Shown here: positions 8,138 to 16,567 of the stretch, in pieces
How the letters are laid out: the number at the start of each line of letters is the position of its first letter
Numbering within the stretch: the first letter of the stretch is position 1
Source of the DNA: Caldifarciminota bacterium UBA6260
GTDB taxonomy: Bacteria; Hydrothermota; 32-111
Assembly (NCBI GenBank): GCA_002441125.1
Contig: DJVI01000015.1
Span: 62,001-126,000, forward strand
Direction: 5' to 3'
Length of the DNA stretch: 64,000 bases
The notes under the pieces: generated by a model
Seen by the model: only the letters and a program-made list of their open reading frames with translations
What the model was told of the DNA's origin: nothing
Database searches by the model: none
Made by a program: the position numbers and the translations under genes

Positions 8138-10696
8138 CTACTCCAATAGTTTCTCTCTTATACTTTCAACTAAATTTTTGTCAAAATCTCTTACAGAAGC
8201 ACTACCTGATGCCAATTCCTTTTTTCCACCACCTTTTCCCTTCAGAATAATGTTTATTTTCTCAATGTTCTTTTTAGCATCAAAATTTGTATTTGAGCTA
8301 AAAACTATATAGTTTACCTTTTCAGAATCTTTTGTCAAAAATACACCAAACACCTTTTTCTCTTTACTTTTTATATTATCCATAATTTTCTTGAGTATGT
8401 CAATAGTATAACCTTCAAAAAATCCGAACACGAAAAGACCATCTTTATATAATTTTCCTTCTTTTATCAACCTGTCAGTTATGTTGTTCATTTCGTATGA
8501 AAAATATTTTTCATTCTTTCTTCTTAAAAGAATGTTCTCTTCCAAAACTTTATCAAACCTCTTTTCAAACTCTTCAATATCTTTCATCTTATGTTTCAAA
8601 AGAAGGTTATCTATCCTTTCACTTAGTTCCTTATAACTTTTCAAAGCATAAAGAGAAGTAACAGCTTCAATCCTTCTTATACCTGTTGCAACAGATTCCT
8701 CTTTCAGTATTCTGAAAAGTCCTATCTCTCCAGTTCTCTCAACATGAGTTCCACCGCACAACTCTTTGGAAACATTATTAATAGTTACAACTCTTACATT
8801 TTTATCATACTTTTCGTTGAAGAATGCTAAAGCACCCTCTTTTAAAGCTTCCTCGTAAGGGACAACCTTTTTATCAACCAACAGATTTTGTGAAATTATC
8901 TCGTTTACGGAACTCTCTATGAGATCTTTCTCCTGATCTGTTAAAGGTTTAAAATGTAAAAAATCGAATCTGAACCTGTCAAAAGAAACGAATGAACCCT
9001 CCTGCCTCACATGTTCACCAAGCACTTTTCTTAGGACAGAATGGAGAATATGGGTTGCTGTATGGTTTCTCTGAATAAGGTATCTTCTTTTCAAATCAAC
9101 TTTCTGATCATAAATTTTACCTTTTTTAAATTCACCATAGATCTTTTTACCAACTATCATGTTTCCGAGTGGTGATTTGTAACTGTTGTAAACTTCAAAT
9201 TCCAGATCATCTGAAAAAATTAAACCTGTATCGGCGATCTGTCCTCCAGATTCAGCATAAAAAGGTGTCTCTTTCATAAGTAGTTCATAAAAAGAATCCT
9301 CAAGTTCTCTGTATCTTAATATGTAAGATGGATTTTCAAGTTTTTCATATCCAACAAATTTTGATACATCGCCCTCAAATATTACAAACTCCTTCTTGTT
9401 CAAACCTGCAAAAACTTTATCCTTTCTTGACCTTTCCCTTGCTTCCTCAAGTAAAATTTCAAAACCTTTTTCATCTATTTCAAGGTTGTCTTCGTAAGCC
9501 ATCTGTTTTATAAGATCTAAAGGAAAACCAAAAGTATCATAAAGAAGAAATAATGTTTTACCATCAACAACATTACCTTTCATATTTTTCTTATACTCAT
9601 CGTAAAGTTCTATTCCCTGTCCTATCGTTTTTAGGAATCTTTCCTCTTCAGATTTTATTATATTTTTAACTTTATCGGCAGAATTTAAAAGGTAAGGATA
9701 CTGTTCTTTCATTATCTGAACAACTTCTGAAACAAGATCGTAAAGGAAAGGTTTTTCAATCCCCATCTTGAAACCGAATCTGACTCCTCTTCTTAAAACT
9801 CTCCTTATAACATATCCTCTTCCTTCATTTTCTGGTATAACACCATCAGATATAGAAAAAGTCAAAGCTCTTATATGGTCAGCTATTGAGTTCATCTCCT
9901 TTTTGTACTTTTCATAATCAAGATCATATTTCTCTTCAAGTTTTTCTATTATTGGCATGAAAAGATCAGTTTCAAAAATAGATTTTTTGTTCTGCATCAA
10001 AGCTGACAACCTTTCAAGTCCCATACCAGTATCAACACCTTTATTTTTCAATAAGGTTCTGTTACCTGAACTATCCTGATTGAATTGGGGGAAAACTATA
10101 TTCCATATTTCAACATACCTTTTGCAATCATTTTCAATAGAACAGGGAGATTTATTTTCAAGATCCTTTCCAAAATCGTAAAATATTTCTGTCGAAGGAC
10201 CACATGCACCAGTTCCACCTGCCGGACCCCAAAAGTTTGTTCTATCATCCATCTTTATTATTCTTTGGGAAGGTATTTTCACAACATCCTTCCATATTCT
10301 GTAAGCTTCACTATCATCCTTATGTACCGTTACATAGAGTTTATCCTTATCTATATTCAATTCTTCAGTTAAAAACTCCCATCCCCATTCGATCGCTTCA
10401 AGCTGGAAATAATCGTTGAAAGAGAAATTACCAAGCATCTCAAAAAAGGTATCATGAAAAGGAGATATACCAACCTCCTCAAGATCAACTACCCTTAAAC
10501 ATTTCTGGATGGATGTTGCCCTTTTGAAATCGAAATCAACAAGACCAGCAAACATCGGCTTGAATTGTACCATTCCAGCAACCGTAAAAAGTAGTGTAGG
10601 GTCATTTTCTGGAATGAGTGATGATGATCCGAAAACCCTGTGCTCTCTATCTTTAAAAAATTTTATAAATTTTTCCCTTAAAATTTGGCTCTTCAC
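8138..10696 (-). CDS. alaS: Alanine-tRNA ligase
   Basis: 852 residues, normal for AlaRS. The class II aminoacylation domain (about 1-440) includes LIPENDPTLLFTVAGM and GMGLERLSALMQ; the editing domain carries the zinc ligands HTATH and CGGTH; the C-terminal domain ends with GKGGGKKELASGSA, the DHHA1-type glycine motif. It charges tRNA-Ala and clears mischarged Ser/Gly. It overlaps the end of the upstream membrane-protein gene by 4 bases. Confidence 0.97.
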   Translation of the reverse strand: MKSQILREKFIKFFKDREHRVFGSSSLIPENDPTLLFTVAGMVQFKPMFAGLVDFDFKRATSIQKCLRVVDLEEVGISPFHDTFFEMLGNFSFNDYFQLEAIEWGWEFLTEELNIDKDKLYVTVHKDDSEAYRIWKDVVKIPSQRIIKMDDRTNFWGPAGGTGACGPSTEIFYDFGKDLENKSPCSIENDCKRYVEIWNIVFPQFNQDSSGNRTLLKNKGVDTGMGLERLSALMQNKKSIFETDLFMPIIEKLEEKYDLDYEKYKKEMNSIADHIRALTFSISDGVIPENEGRGYVIRRVLRRGVRFGFKMGIEKPFLYDLVSEVVQIMKEQYPYLLNSADKVKNIIKSEEERFLKTIGQGIELYDEYKKNMKGNVVDGKTLFLLYDTFGFPLDLIKQMAYEDNLEIDEKGFEILLEEARERSRKDKVFAGLNKKEFVIFEGDVSKFVGYEKLENPSYILRYRELEDSFYELLMKETPFYAESGGQIADTGLIFSDDLEFEVYNSYKSPLGNMIVGKKIYGEFKKGKIYDQKVDLKRRYLIQRNHTATHILHSVLRKVLGEHVRQEGSFVSFDRFRFDFLHFKPLTDQEKDLIESSVNEIISQNLLVDKKVVPYEEALKEGALAFFNEKYDKNVRVVTINNVSKELCGGTHVERTGEIGLFRILKEESVATGIRRIEAVTSLYALKSYKELSERIDNLLLKHKMKDIEEFEKRFDKVLEENILLRRKNEKYFSYEMNNITDRLIKEGKLYKDGLFVFGFFEGYTIDILKKIMDNIKSKEKKVFGVFLTKDSEKVNYIVFSSNTNFDAKKNIEKINIILKGKGGGKKELASGSASVRDFDKNLVESIREKLLE

Positions 10697-11448
10697 TTTT
10701 CACCTCTTTTGGTAAACTTTTTTACAAGTATGATATAATATTGTAATTTTATATATATATGCAGTATCATCAAAAGAACAAATATAACTCCGGTCAAGTT
10801 GTGCATGTAAACGAGTTTAGATATATTTTTGAGATTCAGAACTCTATACTCTCTCAAAACAAGAAATGTTGAAGTAAAAAGAACCGGAATAAAATCTATT
10901 ACAAGTAAAATGTTTATTATCCTGTTTATGTCACATATATCAACAGGGACTTTTTTCCTTTTTGAGAAAAAGATCAAAAAGAATAGAAAGAAAAAAAGAG
11001 GGAGAAAAAGAAATAGAAAGTATCTGTCTTTTTCATCATAATTTTCTTCATTCTTTTCTTCTCTATCTGCTTGTTCTAGTTTAACATCATTTAAAGTATT
11101 ACCTTCATTAATTTTAGTAGTTTCCTCTTCTTTAACCTCTTTATTTTCTTCTGATGGAATATTCTCCTGATTTTTTAGAGTCTCATCTTCAACAGTTTTG
11201 CTTTCGTAGATATTTTTTAAATCTTCAACCTTTTCAGTCTCCAAAGTTGAATCAACTATACTGTCATTTAAATCCTGTGAGAGATCACAAATAGAATCGT
11301 TATTCTCATCTGTATATCTTCCACACATACCAGGATATGGGTCATTTTTTTTATCGAAAGGACAGGAGTCCTTTCCATAGGTAAAAAAAGAAAGAGTAAC
11401 AATTAAAAGCAAAAATAAGTATTTTTTCATAGTTTTATAAAATATCAT
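10693..11448 (-). CDS. Exported membrane protein with DxDxD-like repeat and cytochrome b-like tail
   Basis: 251 residues, unrecognised as a whole. A signal peptide (KKYLFLLLIVTLSFFTYG) is followed by a Cys/Asp segment, CPFDKKNDPYPGMCGRY then TDENNDSICD, resembling a calcium-binding thrombospondin type 3 repeat. A long acidic linker leads to a membrane helix near residue 150, then two more helices; the last has MHNLTG...LHIY, the His spacing of DUF4405/cytochrome b-like helices. Start 11448 overlaps the upstream stop as ATGA (coupled); an ATG at 11430 is the alternative. A membrane electron-transfer subunit is possible. Confidence 0.5.
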   Translation of the reverse strand: MIFYKTMKKYLFLLLIVTLSFFTYGKDSCPFDKKNDPYPGMCGRYTDENNDSICDLSQDLNDSIVDSTLETEKVEDLKNIYESKTVEDETLKNQENIPSEENKEVKEEETTKINEGNTLNDVKLEQADREEKNEENYDEKDRYFLFLFLPLFFFLFFLIFFSKRKKVPVDICDINRIINILLVIDFIPVLFTSTFLVLREYRVLNLKNISKLVYMHNLTGVIFVLLMILHIYIKLQYYIILVKKFTKRGEK

Positions 11449-12188
11449 AACAAGGAAAAATTGTCAATGTTTATAGAGTTGTTTCTGTTGTTACCCTTTA
11501 AAAATCTTTTCCTTTTTTCTTTTGAAAATCTTTCAGTTGCATAACTTACAGTTATTGGAGCAAGTTTGGTATAGTTTTCTATCAAAAACTTCTCAAGAGT
11601 TTCCTCTCCACAATTTTTCCCAACCTCTCTTAACATCCATCCTATAGATTTTTTCAAAAGATCCTCTTCATCTTTTAACAAATTTTTCAATACTTTTAAA
11701 GGGAAAGAACAATTTTTTCTTTTAATAAAGTAATATAAAGAAACTACAGATACTCTCCTTTCCCACATATTATCTGATTTTGAAAATTTTTTTATAAAAC
11801 TAAAATCATTATTTTCAAAAGAGTATCTACCTAAAATCTTGTAAGATGATGTATCAACAAGGTCCCAGTTGTTAACATATTTCATATTCCTTAAATAGAA
11901 ATCCAAAATATCTTTTTCATCTTCAATATTTTTTTCATATTTCAAAACAAGTATATTAAGAGAAAGAAATCTGACTTCATGGTATTTTGAAGAAATCAAT
12001 TTTTCAAGAGTTTTAAAATCTATATCTTTATATTTTTTTGCAAAATTTTTCAAGGTTGGCGTATCGATACCTAAAAATTTATCCCCCTCTCCATATTCCC
12101 CCTTTTTAGTTTTAAAGAATCTTTCAAATATTAACCTCTTTTCATCATTTTTCAAACTTAGCAACTCTTTCAAGATTTTAGTATACAT
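11445..12188 (-). CDS. DNA alkylation repair enzyme, AlkD-like HEAT-repeat family
   Basis: 247 residues, predicted all-helical. The N-terminal KTKKGEYGEGDKFLGIDTPTL and the central NNWDLVDTSSYKIL are the family signatures of AlkD-like DNA alkylation repair proteins, glycosylases that excise bulky or cationic alkylpurines. The WDLVD aspartate is the probable catalytic residue. It directly abuts the dehydrogenase gene upstream and overlaps the downstream gene by 4 bases. Confidence 0.82.
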   Translation of the reverse strand: MYTKILKELLSLKNDEKRLIFERFFKTKKGEYGEGDKFLGIDTPTLKNFAKKYKDIDFKTLEKLISSKYHEVRFLSLNILVLKYEKNIEDEKDILDFYLRNMKYVNNWDLVDTSSYKILGRYSFENNDFSFIKKFSKSDNMWERRVSVVSLYYFIKRKNCSFPLKVLKNLLKDEEDLLKKSIGWMLREVGKNCGEETLEKFLIENYTKLAPITVSYATERFSKEKRKRFLKGNNRNNSINIDNFSLL

Positions 12189-13169
12189 TCAATAACCTTT
12201 ATCCAAATCAACAATATTTTTCAAATCTTTACCTTCAAGAAGGTTTGTAAGGTTGCTCACTGTAAAATCTATGTCACCCTCTTCTGCCTCTCTTGTGTGT
12301 GCACCTTTGTGTGGCGATATAACAACATTATCGAGTTCATATATGGGATAGTTTGAAGGGAGTTTCTTATTTTCTTCTCCTTCTTTTGGATATGTATACC
12401 AAACATCAAGAGCAGCCCCCTTTAGAATTTTATTTTTTAAACTATCATAAAGAACTTTTTCATTAACTATTTTACCTCTTGAAACATTAACAAGATATTT
12501 ACCCTCAAGTAAATATATATTCTTTTCATTTATAAGATTTTCGCTCTCTTTTGTTAATGGAAGTGTTAAAAATATTATTTGACCAAAAGAAAGAGCTTTG
12601 TTTATATCATCAGTTAAAAGATCAAAATTTTGAATTTTTTCATAATTTTTCAATCTTCTTTTTACTCCCATTATTTCACAATTGAAAACTTTTAAAAATT
12701 TTGCAAGCTCAATTCCAATATTCCCTGCTCCTATAATAGAACATTTTTTCCCTCTAAGAGTTTCCCAATACTCTTTGTATAGACCTTCCCTATGCCAAAA
12801 ACCTTTTTTAAGGTCATTATGGAATAAAACTATTTTCCCAAGTAGCGCGAGAGTCAATGCGAAAGCTCTTTCTGCAACATATTTTGTGTTCTCATGTGAA
12901 TTACAAACAATTATATTTTTCTCTTTCAAAACCTGTAATGGGAAATTGTTCAATCCAGCATAGGGAACAAACAAGTATTTCAATCTTTTAGAAAACTCCA
13001 CATGTTCTTTTTTCAACCTGTAAGTTATAAGAATATCGGTAAACTCTATCTCCTCTTTTTCAAAATCTCTGTTGATTTCAAAAAATGAAATTTCAGGGTA
13101 TTTTTCCTTCAGTTGGTTTATTTTTACCTTCCAATAATCACTTTTACATCCTGCAAACCTTACTTCCAT
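12189..13169 (-). CDS. D-isomer-specific 2-hydroxyacid dehydrogenase family protein
   Basis: 326 residues. The NAD-binding core has SIIGAGNIGIELAKF, then NVSRGKIVNEKVLYDSL with the substrate-binding Arg, ALDVWYTYP, and the catalytic His in ISPHKGAHT. These enzymes reduce 2-oxoacids or oxidise D-2-hydroxyacids; the exact substrate (phosphoglycerate, glyoxylate, lactate) is not readable. It is the first gene of the long minus-strand operon. No ribosome site precedes ATG 13169, and the mapped promoter places transcription start at about the A of the ATG, so the mRNA is probably leaderless. Confidence 0.85.
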   Translation of the reverse strand: MEVRFAGCKSDYWKVKINQLKEKYPEISFFEINRDFEKEEIEFTDILITYRLKKEHVEFSKRLKYLFVPYAGLNNFPLQVLKEKNIIVCNSHENTKYVAERAFALTLALLGKIVLFHNDLKKGFWHREGLYKEYWETLRGKKCSIIGAGNIGIELAKFLKVFNCEIMGVKRRLKNYEKIQNFDLLTDDINKALSFGQIIFLTLPLTKESENLINEKNIYLLEGKYLVNVSRGKIVNEKVLYDSLKNKILKGAALDVWYTYPKEGEENKKLPSNYPIYELDNVVISPHKGAHTREAEEGDIDFTVSNLTNLLEGKDLKNIVDLDKGY

Positions 13170-13175
13170 AAAAAA

Positions 13176-13203
13176 ATATTATCTTTTTTTACCATCCAGT
13201 CAA
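13176..13203 (-). promoter_or_regulatory. Promoter of the dehydrogenase-alaS-rplI operon, leaderless
   Basis: Minus strand: TTGACT (13198-13203), 16-base spacer, TAATAT (13176-13181). Only six T separate the -10 box from ATG 13169, so transcription should begin at or beside the start codon. Confidence 0.55.
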
Positions 13204-13244
13204 CAGGAAATTGAAAAAGTTAAAGGTTATAAACTTTATAACTA

Positions 13245-13272
13245 TTGACAAAATCTAAGCTGGTTATATAAT
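13245..13272 (+). promoter_or_regulatory. Consensus promoter of rpsT
   Basis: TTGACA (13245-13250), a 16-base spacer and a perfect TATAAT (13267-13272), with start expected near 13279. The leader is only about 16 bases and holds the GGAGG site. Confidence 0.8.
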
Positions 13273-13294
13273 AAGCAAAAAAATAGGAGGTAGT

Positions 13295-13546
13295 TTGCCA
13301 AAAAGTAAAGCTCAGGAAAAATCGGTAAGACAGAACAAAGTCAGAAGAGAAAGAAATAGAAATGAAAAAGATAAGATCAAAAAGATAATCAAACAAGCCC
13401 TTAAAGCTACAACTGAAGAGGAAAGGATTAAGATATTAAAAGAGGGATATAAAATAATAGATAAAGCTGCTTCAAAAAATGTTATAAAGAAAAATAACGC
13501 AGCAAGAAAAAAATCAAAAATTGCAAAAATTCTAAAAGTGAAGTAA
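13295..13546 (+). CDS. rpsT: 30S ribosomal protein S20, TTG start
   Basis: 83 basic residues forming the S20 three-helix bundle: KSKAQEKSVRQNKVRRERN near the start, IDKAASKNVIKKNNAARKKS near the end. It binds 16S rRNA early in 30S assembly. The start is TTG at 13295, fixed by GGAGG (13286-13290) four bases upstream; no ATG is available. Escherichia coli rpsT also starts with a rare UUG and is autoregulated. Monocistronic, with its own promoter and terminator, and divergent from the minus-strand operon. Confidence 0.94.
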   Translation: MPKSKAQEKSVRQNKVRRERNRNEKDKIKKIIKQALKATTEEERIKILKEGYKIIDKAASKNVIKKNNAARKKSKIAKILKVK

Positions 13547-13550
13547 AATA

Positions 13551-13577
13551 AAAAACTCCGCTTTCGCGGAGTTTTTT
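13551..13577. terminator. Bidirectional rho-independent terminator
   Basis: AACTCCGC, a TTTC loop, then GCGGAGTT, extended by A-U pairs and flanked by A and T runs on both sides. It ends rpsT on plus and can end the exbB-tonB operon on minus. Confidence 0.9.
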
Positions 13578-13604
13578 AATATTTCCATTTTTAATCTAAT
13601 TTTA

Positions 13605-14222
13605 CTATTTTGTTAATCTGAATGTTATAGGATATGTCACATAACATCTGACAGGTAAATCCCTTGTCATAGCAGGTGTCCATTTCAACTGGTAAGCTGC
13701 TTTAACTGCTGCTTCATCGAGTAATGGATGAGCACTTTTCAAAACTTTAACCTGTGAAACTGTTCCATCCTTTTCTACAACAAGTTCAAGGAATACCGTA
13801 CCTTCTATACCAAGCTGTCTTGCCATCTGTGGATATTCTGGATCTATTCTCTGTACCAACTGTGGTGCCTGTTCATAGATTCTGAAAATTTCACCTTCAT
13901 ACTTTTCAATGTTTAAATCCTCTGTTTCAAAAGATGTTTGAATATCTATATTCTTTGTTACCTCAGATTCCTTTGTTGTCTCAACTATCTTTTTCGGTAG
14001 TTGTGGTTTTGCAATCTCCTGTGGTTCATTTATCTTCTGTATCTGGTCAGGCAACTTCTCCATAACAACAACATCTTTTTTCTCCTTCATCTTGTATGGG
14101 TTAGTTTTCAATTTTGGGGCAAAAAGGAAAAGTATTATGAAAAGTATGAGTGTTGTCAAAAGTGATGATTTGACAAATGTTGGATATTTTTCCTTTAAAT
14201 CGTTTTTTATAAATTTTTCCAT
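13605..14222 (-). CDS. TonB family energy transducer
   Basis: 205 residues. One N-terminal membrane helix (about 18-33), a Pro/Lys/Glu periplasmic linker, and a C-terminal TonB domain (about 120-205) with RIDPEYPQMARQLGIEGTV, VEKDGTVSQVKVLKS and AVKAAYQLKWTPA. It transmits the ExbB/ExbD proton-motive-force signal to outer-membrane receptors, so the cell should be diderm. It closes the exbB-exbD-exbD-tonB operon. No TonB-dependent receptor is in the window. Confidence 0.9.
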   Translation of the reverse strand: MEKFIKNDLKEKYPTFVKSSLLTTLILFIILFLFAPKLKTNPYKMKEKKDVVVMEKLPDQIQKINEPQEIAKPQLPKKIVETTKESEVTKNIDIQTSFETEDLNIEKYEGEIFRIYEQAPQLVQRIDPEYPQMARQLGIEGTVFLELVVEKDGTVSQVKVLKSAHPLLDEAAVKAAYQLKWTPAMTRDLPVRCYVTYPITFRLTK

Positions 14223-14231
14223 AATGCTCTC

Positions 14232-14660
14232 CTATTTGATAGCATTAACTTTTTTAGCAGTCAAAGAAACATGAAGAGCGTTTGCTTTAATAAGTTGACC
14301 AAAAACATCGTTTGAAATCCAATATGGTGTATTTCTATCAGCCATTATTGAAACTATTAAATTTGGGTTTACTCTTTTCTTCTGCTCTATTATGTTTTTT
14401 ATCTGACCAATAGGAACTATCCTGTCATCTATTGATACAACTCCTCTATCTCCATCATATCCAATCCAAACATGTGCTAAATTTTTGGTTTCTATCTTTT
14501 TTGATGATAATGCCTGTGGTAGATCTATTCTTAAACCTTGCTCTGTTCTAAAAACTGTAGTAACCATGAAGAAAATAAGAAGTAGAAATACTATATCAGA
14601 TGTTGTTGAGGTTGGAATTGATGGTGAACTCTCTTCAACTTTTCCAAAATGTTTTCTCAT
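14232..14660 (-). CDS. exbD: ExbD/TolR family protein (second copy)
   Basis: 142 residues: a short cytoplasmic N-terminus, one membrane helix (SDIVFLLLIFFMVTTVFRTE) with the conserved Asp that carries protons, then a periplasmic domain. With ExbB it forms the proton-driven motor that energises TonB. It lies 9 bases downstream of another exbD and 9 bases upstream of tonB. The two copies are diverged, suggesting a mixed ExbD pair. Confidence 0.9.
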   Translation of the reverse strand: MRKHFGKVEESSPSIPTSTTSDIVFLLLIFFMVTTVFRTEQGLRIDLPQALSSKKIETKNLAHVWIGYDGDRGVVSIDDRIVPIGQIKNIIEQKKRVNPNLIVSIMADRNTPYWISNDVFGQLIKANALHVSLTAKKVNAIK

Positions 14661-14669
14661 CCTTCCTCC

Positions 14670-15107
14670 TTACATCTCATCATCTTCTGCGGGAGATAGA
14701 GATATTTTCTCTTTTTTCTGAGTTTTTTCAAAAGCTATTTTAAGCTGGTCAAAAACTCTTATCATATAGTCGTATTTGGCTGATCTTGTTGGTATTATAG
14801 AAAATATCAAAGAATCCCCGTTGGGTTGTTTTAAAAGATCCATAGCTTTATCAGCAACTGAAGTCCATTCAACAGGATCATTTTCTATCCTTACATCTCC
14901 AAACCTGTTTATCCTAACATGGACAATATTTTTTGAAAGAACGGTTATTGTCTCTTTAGATTCTTCAGGAAGAACTATCTGAAGTCCCATCTCTGTGTTA
15001 AAACTTGAAGTAACAAGGAAGAAGATGAGCATCAAAAATGTTATATCTCCCAAAGATGCTGTAGGAATATCAGGTTTTTCAACTTTCTTTTTTCTTTTAA
15101 ATAACAT
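14670..15107 (-). CDS. exbD: ExbD/TolR family protein (first copy)
   Basis: 145 residues with the same plan: basic N-terminus, helix with LGDITFLMLIFFLVTSSF containing the proton-relay Asp, and a periplasmic domain ending in an acidic tail. It follows exbB by 12 bases. Tandem exbD genes behind one exbB are common in FCB-group bacteria, where the two proteins may act together. Confidence 0.9.
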   Translation of the reverse strand: MLFKRKKKVEKPDIPTASLGDITFLMLIFFLVTSSFNTEMGLQIVLPEESKETITVLSKNIVHVRINRFGDVRIENDPVEWTSVADKAMDLLKQPNGDSLIFSIIPTRSAKYDYMIRVFDQLKIAFEKTQKKEKISLSPAEDDEM

Positions 15108-15119
15108 TTTTTCTCCTGA

Positions 15120-15746
15120 TTATGCTTCCTCTATCTCCAGACTCATTAAAATTTCAATTATTTTATTTGATGCATCCTCTAAAGTTCTTGAATAACCATT
15201 TATAACTGTTTGGAAATATGTATAAGCTGCTGAAACTGGAATAGCTATAACAAGACCTGTAAGGGTTGTTATCAAAGCTTCTGAAATACCACTTGCAACG
15301 AGTTTTGGCTCAACTGTTCCGGCAAGTGCTATAGCATCAAAAGCGTTTATCATTCCTGAAACTGTTCCCAAAAATCCAAGCATTGGAGCAAGTGTTATCA
15401 CAGCAGATAAAAATGGCATACCTCTATCAAGAAAAGCGAGCTCTGTAACACCTGCTTTTCCGATAGCATCCTCTATAGCACCTTTATCCTTTCCAACATA
15501 CTGGAACTCAGTTAATGCTGATTCTATTATCCTTGCAAAAGGACTTGGATTCTTAGCACAAAACTGTATTGCCGCATCTATTCCCTCTTTCTCTATTTTC
15601 TTTTTTAACTCTTCAACGAATTTTTTTGGATTCTTGTTCATTATCAGAAGAGTTACAAATCTTTCAATGATAAAAACTACACCTATAATCGCACATGCAA
15701 GTAGTGGCCACATTGTCCATCCACCTCTCTGGAATAAATCTAACAC
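15120..15746 (-). CDS. exbB: MotA/TolQ/ExbB proton channel family protein
   Basis: 208 residues with three membrane helices: WPLLACAIIGVVFIIERF near the N-terminus and, after a cytoplasmic loop, MPFLSAVITLAPMLGFLGTVSGM and ALITTLTGLVIAIPV. The LGFLGTVSGM and TGL motifs are those of the ExbB/TolQ/MotA stator family. The start is GTG at 15746 with GGAGG five bases upstream. It is the first gene of its operon under a consensus promoter. Confidence 0.93.
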   Translation of the reverse strand: MLDLFQRGGWTMWPLLACAIIGVVFIIERFVTLLIMNKNPKKFVEELKKKIEKEGIDAAIQFCAKNPSPFARIIESALTEFQYVGKDKGAIEDAIGKAGVTELAFLDRGMPFLSAVITLAPMLGFLGTVSGMINAFDAIALAGTVEPKLVASGISEALITTLTGLVIAIPVSAAYTYFQTVINGYSRTLEDASNKIIEILMSLEIEEA

Positions 15747-15789
15747 GACATCCTCCTGGTTAATTTTAGTTTATCTTTTTAAGAAATAA

Positions 15790-15817
15790 ATTATACTTTC
15801 TTAAAATATTTTGTCAA
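15790..15817 (-). promoter_or_regulatory. Consensus promoter of the exbB-exbD-tonB operon
   Basis: Minus strand TTGACA (15812-15817), 16-base spacer, TATAAT (15790-15795), just beyond the stop of the upstream operon. No terminator is visible between the two operons. Confidence 0.8.
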
Positions 15818-15820
15818 TAA

Positions 15821-16171
15821 TTATCTTGTTGACCAAATGTAATAGATTAACGAAGCGCAAATAGCAAAAAATCCTGCAAGAAGAATCATAAGCCCTTCAA
15901 GTGATCCAACCTGCATAGTTTTTGCTATCTGTGGTAAAAGATCGTATGGGTTTGATCTTGCGAGTGCAGGGAAATAAACTGTTAGTTTTATTATATGAAC
16001 AATAGCACCAGCAAGAACAAGTAAACTACCAAAAATTTCAAGAATCCATATCGATGGTCTTTTTATTATTTTCAACAATCTTTTCAAAATTAACGCTGAA
16101 ATAAATAAAGATATAGAAAAAAGTATTATTCCAAAAGCAAGCATTATCTCTGCAGGATAAAGAACTTTCAT
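15821..16171 (-). CDS. Small membrane protein, three helices, unknown function
   Basis: 116 residues, not recognised. Three hydrophobic segments (about 8-30, 42-65, 92-113) are joined by a basic loop KRLLKIIKR and a periplasmic-looking loop with YFPALARSNPYDLLPQ. It overlaps the 129-residue membrane protein upstream by 4 bases and is the last gene of the 15 kb operon, so it probably works with that partner. Confidence 0.55.
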   Translation of the reverse strand: MKVLYPAEIMLAFGIILFSISLFISALILKRLLKIIKRPSIWILEIFGSLLVLAGAIVHIIKLTVYFPALARSNPYDLLPQIAKTMQVGSLEGLMILLAGFFAICASLIYYIWSTR

Positions 16172-16557
16172 TTTGCCCCTCCTTTGTGTGGTTTAACAAC
16201 ATTGTAAAACCTTAAACTACCTATGAGGGAAAGAATACCTGAAAGGAAGAAGAAAAAGTATCCAATCCAGGTCTGCATATCAGTCATCTTTAAATTTCCC
16301 ACAATTATCAAACTGTAAGCTTGGATAACAGCATAAACTATAATACCTGTCGGAGACAAAATTATGAACTGCCAATCAGTTTTTTTATGCAAAACCTTTT
16401 CATACCTTTGTGCTATTATTCCAACAAGAAATAGAGAAAACCATAGAAGAAAAGCACCAACTATGGTGAGTATACTTGAAACCATCTTCGAATCTGTAAC
16501 ATATTTAGGTATTCCAGTTTGGGTTACCGAAAAAAGTTCAAAAAGTTTAAACATCAT
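16168..16557 (-). CDS. Small membrane protein, four helices, unknown function
   Basis: 129 residues, not recognised. Four hydrophobic stretches follow a short N-terminus; the loop QRYEKVLHKKTDWQ after the first is basic and probably cytoplasmic. Two adjacent ATGs (16557 and 16554) share the GGAGGAG site. It overlaps the next small membrane protein and follows the Roadblock-like genes, hinting at a membrane anchor for them (inference). Confidence 0.55.
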   Translation of the reverse strand: MMFKLFELFSVTQTGIPKYVTDSKMVSSILTIVGAFLLWFSLFLVGIIAQRYEKVLHKKTDWQFIILSPTGIIVYAVIQAYSLIIVGNLKMTDMQTWIGYFFFFLSGILSLIGSLRFYNVVKPHKGGAK

Positions 16558-16567
16558 ATCTCCTCCA

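Noticed and set aside
10085..10419. Overlapping plus-strand open frames inside alaS
   Set aside because: Antisense to the conserved catalytic domain; no ribosome site; composition matches reverse complement of coding DNA.
15739..15750. Mini-frame ATG TCG TGT TAG overlapping the exbB start
   Set aside because: Its ATG touches the GGAGG site with no spacing, so initiation is implausible; GTG 15746 is correctly spaced.
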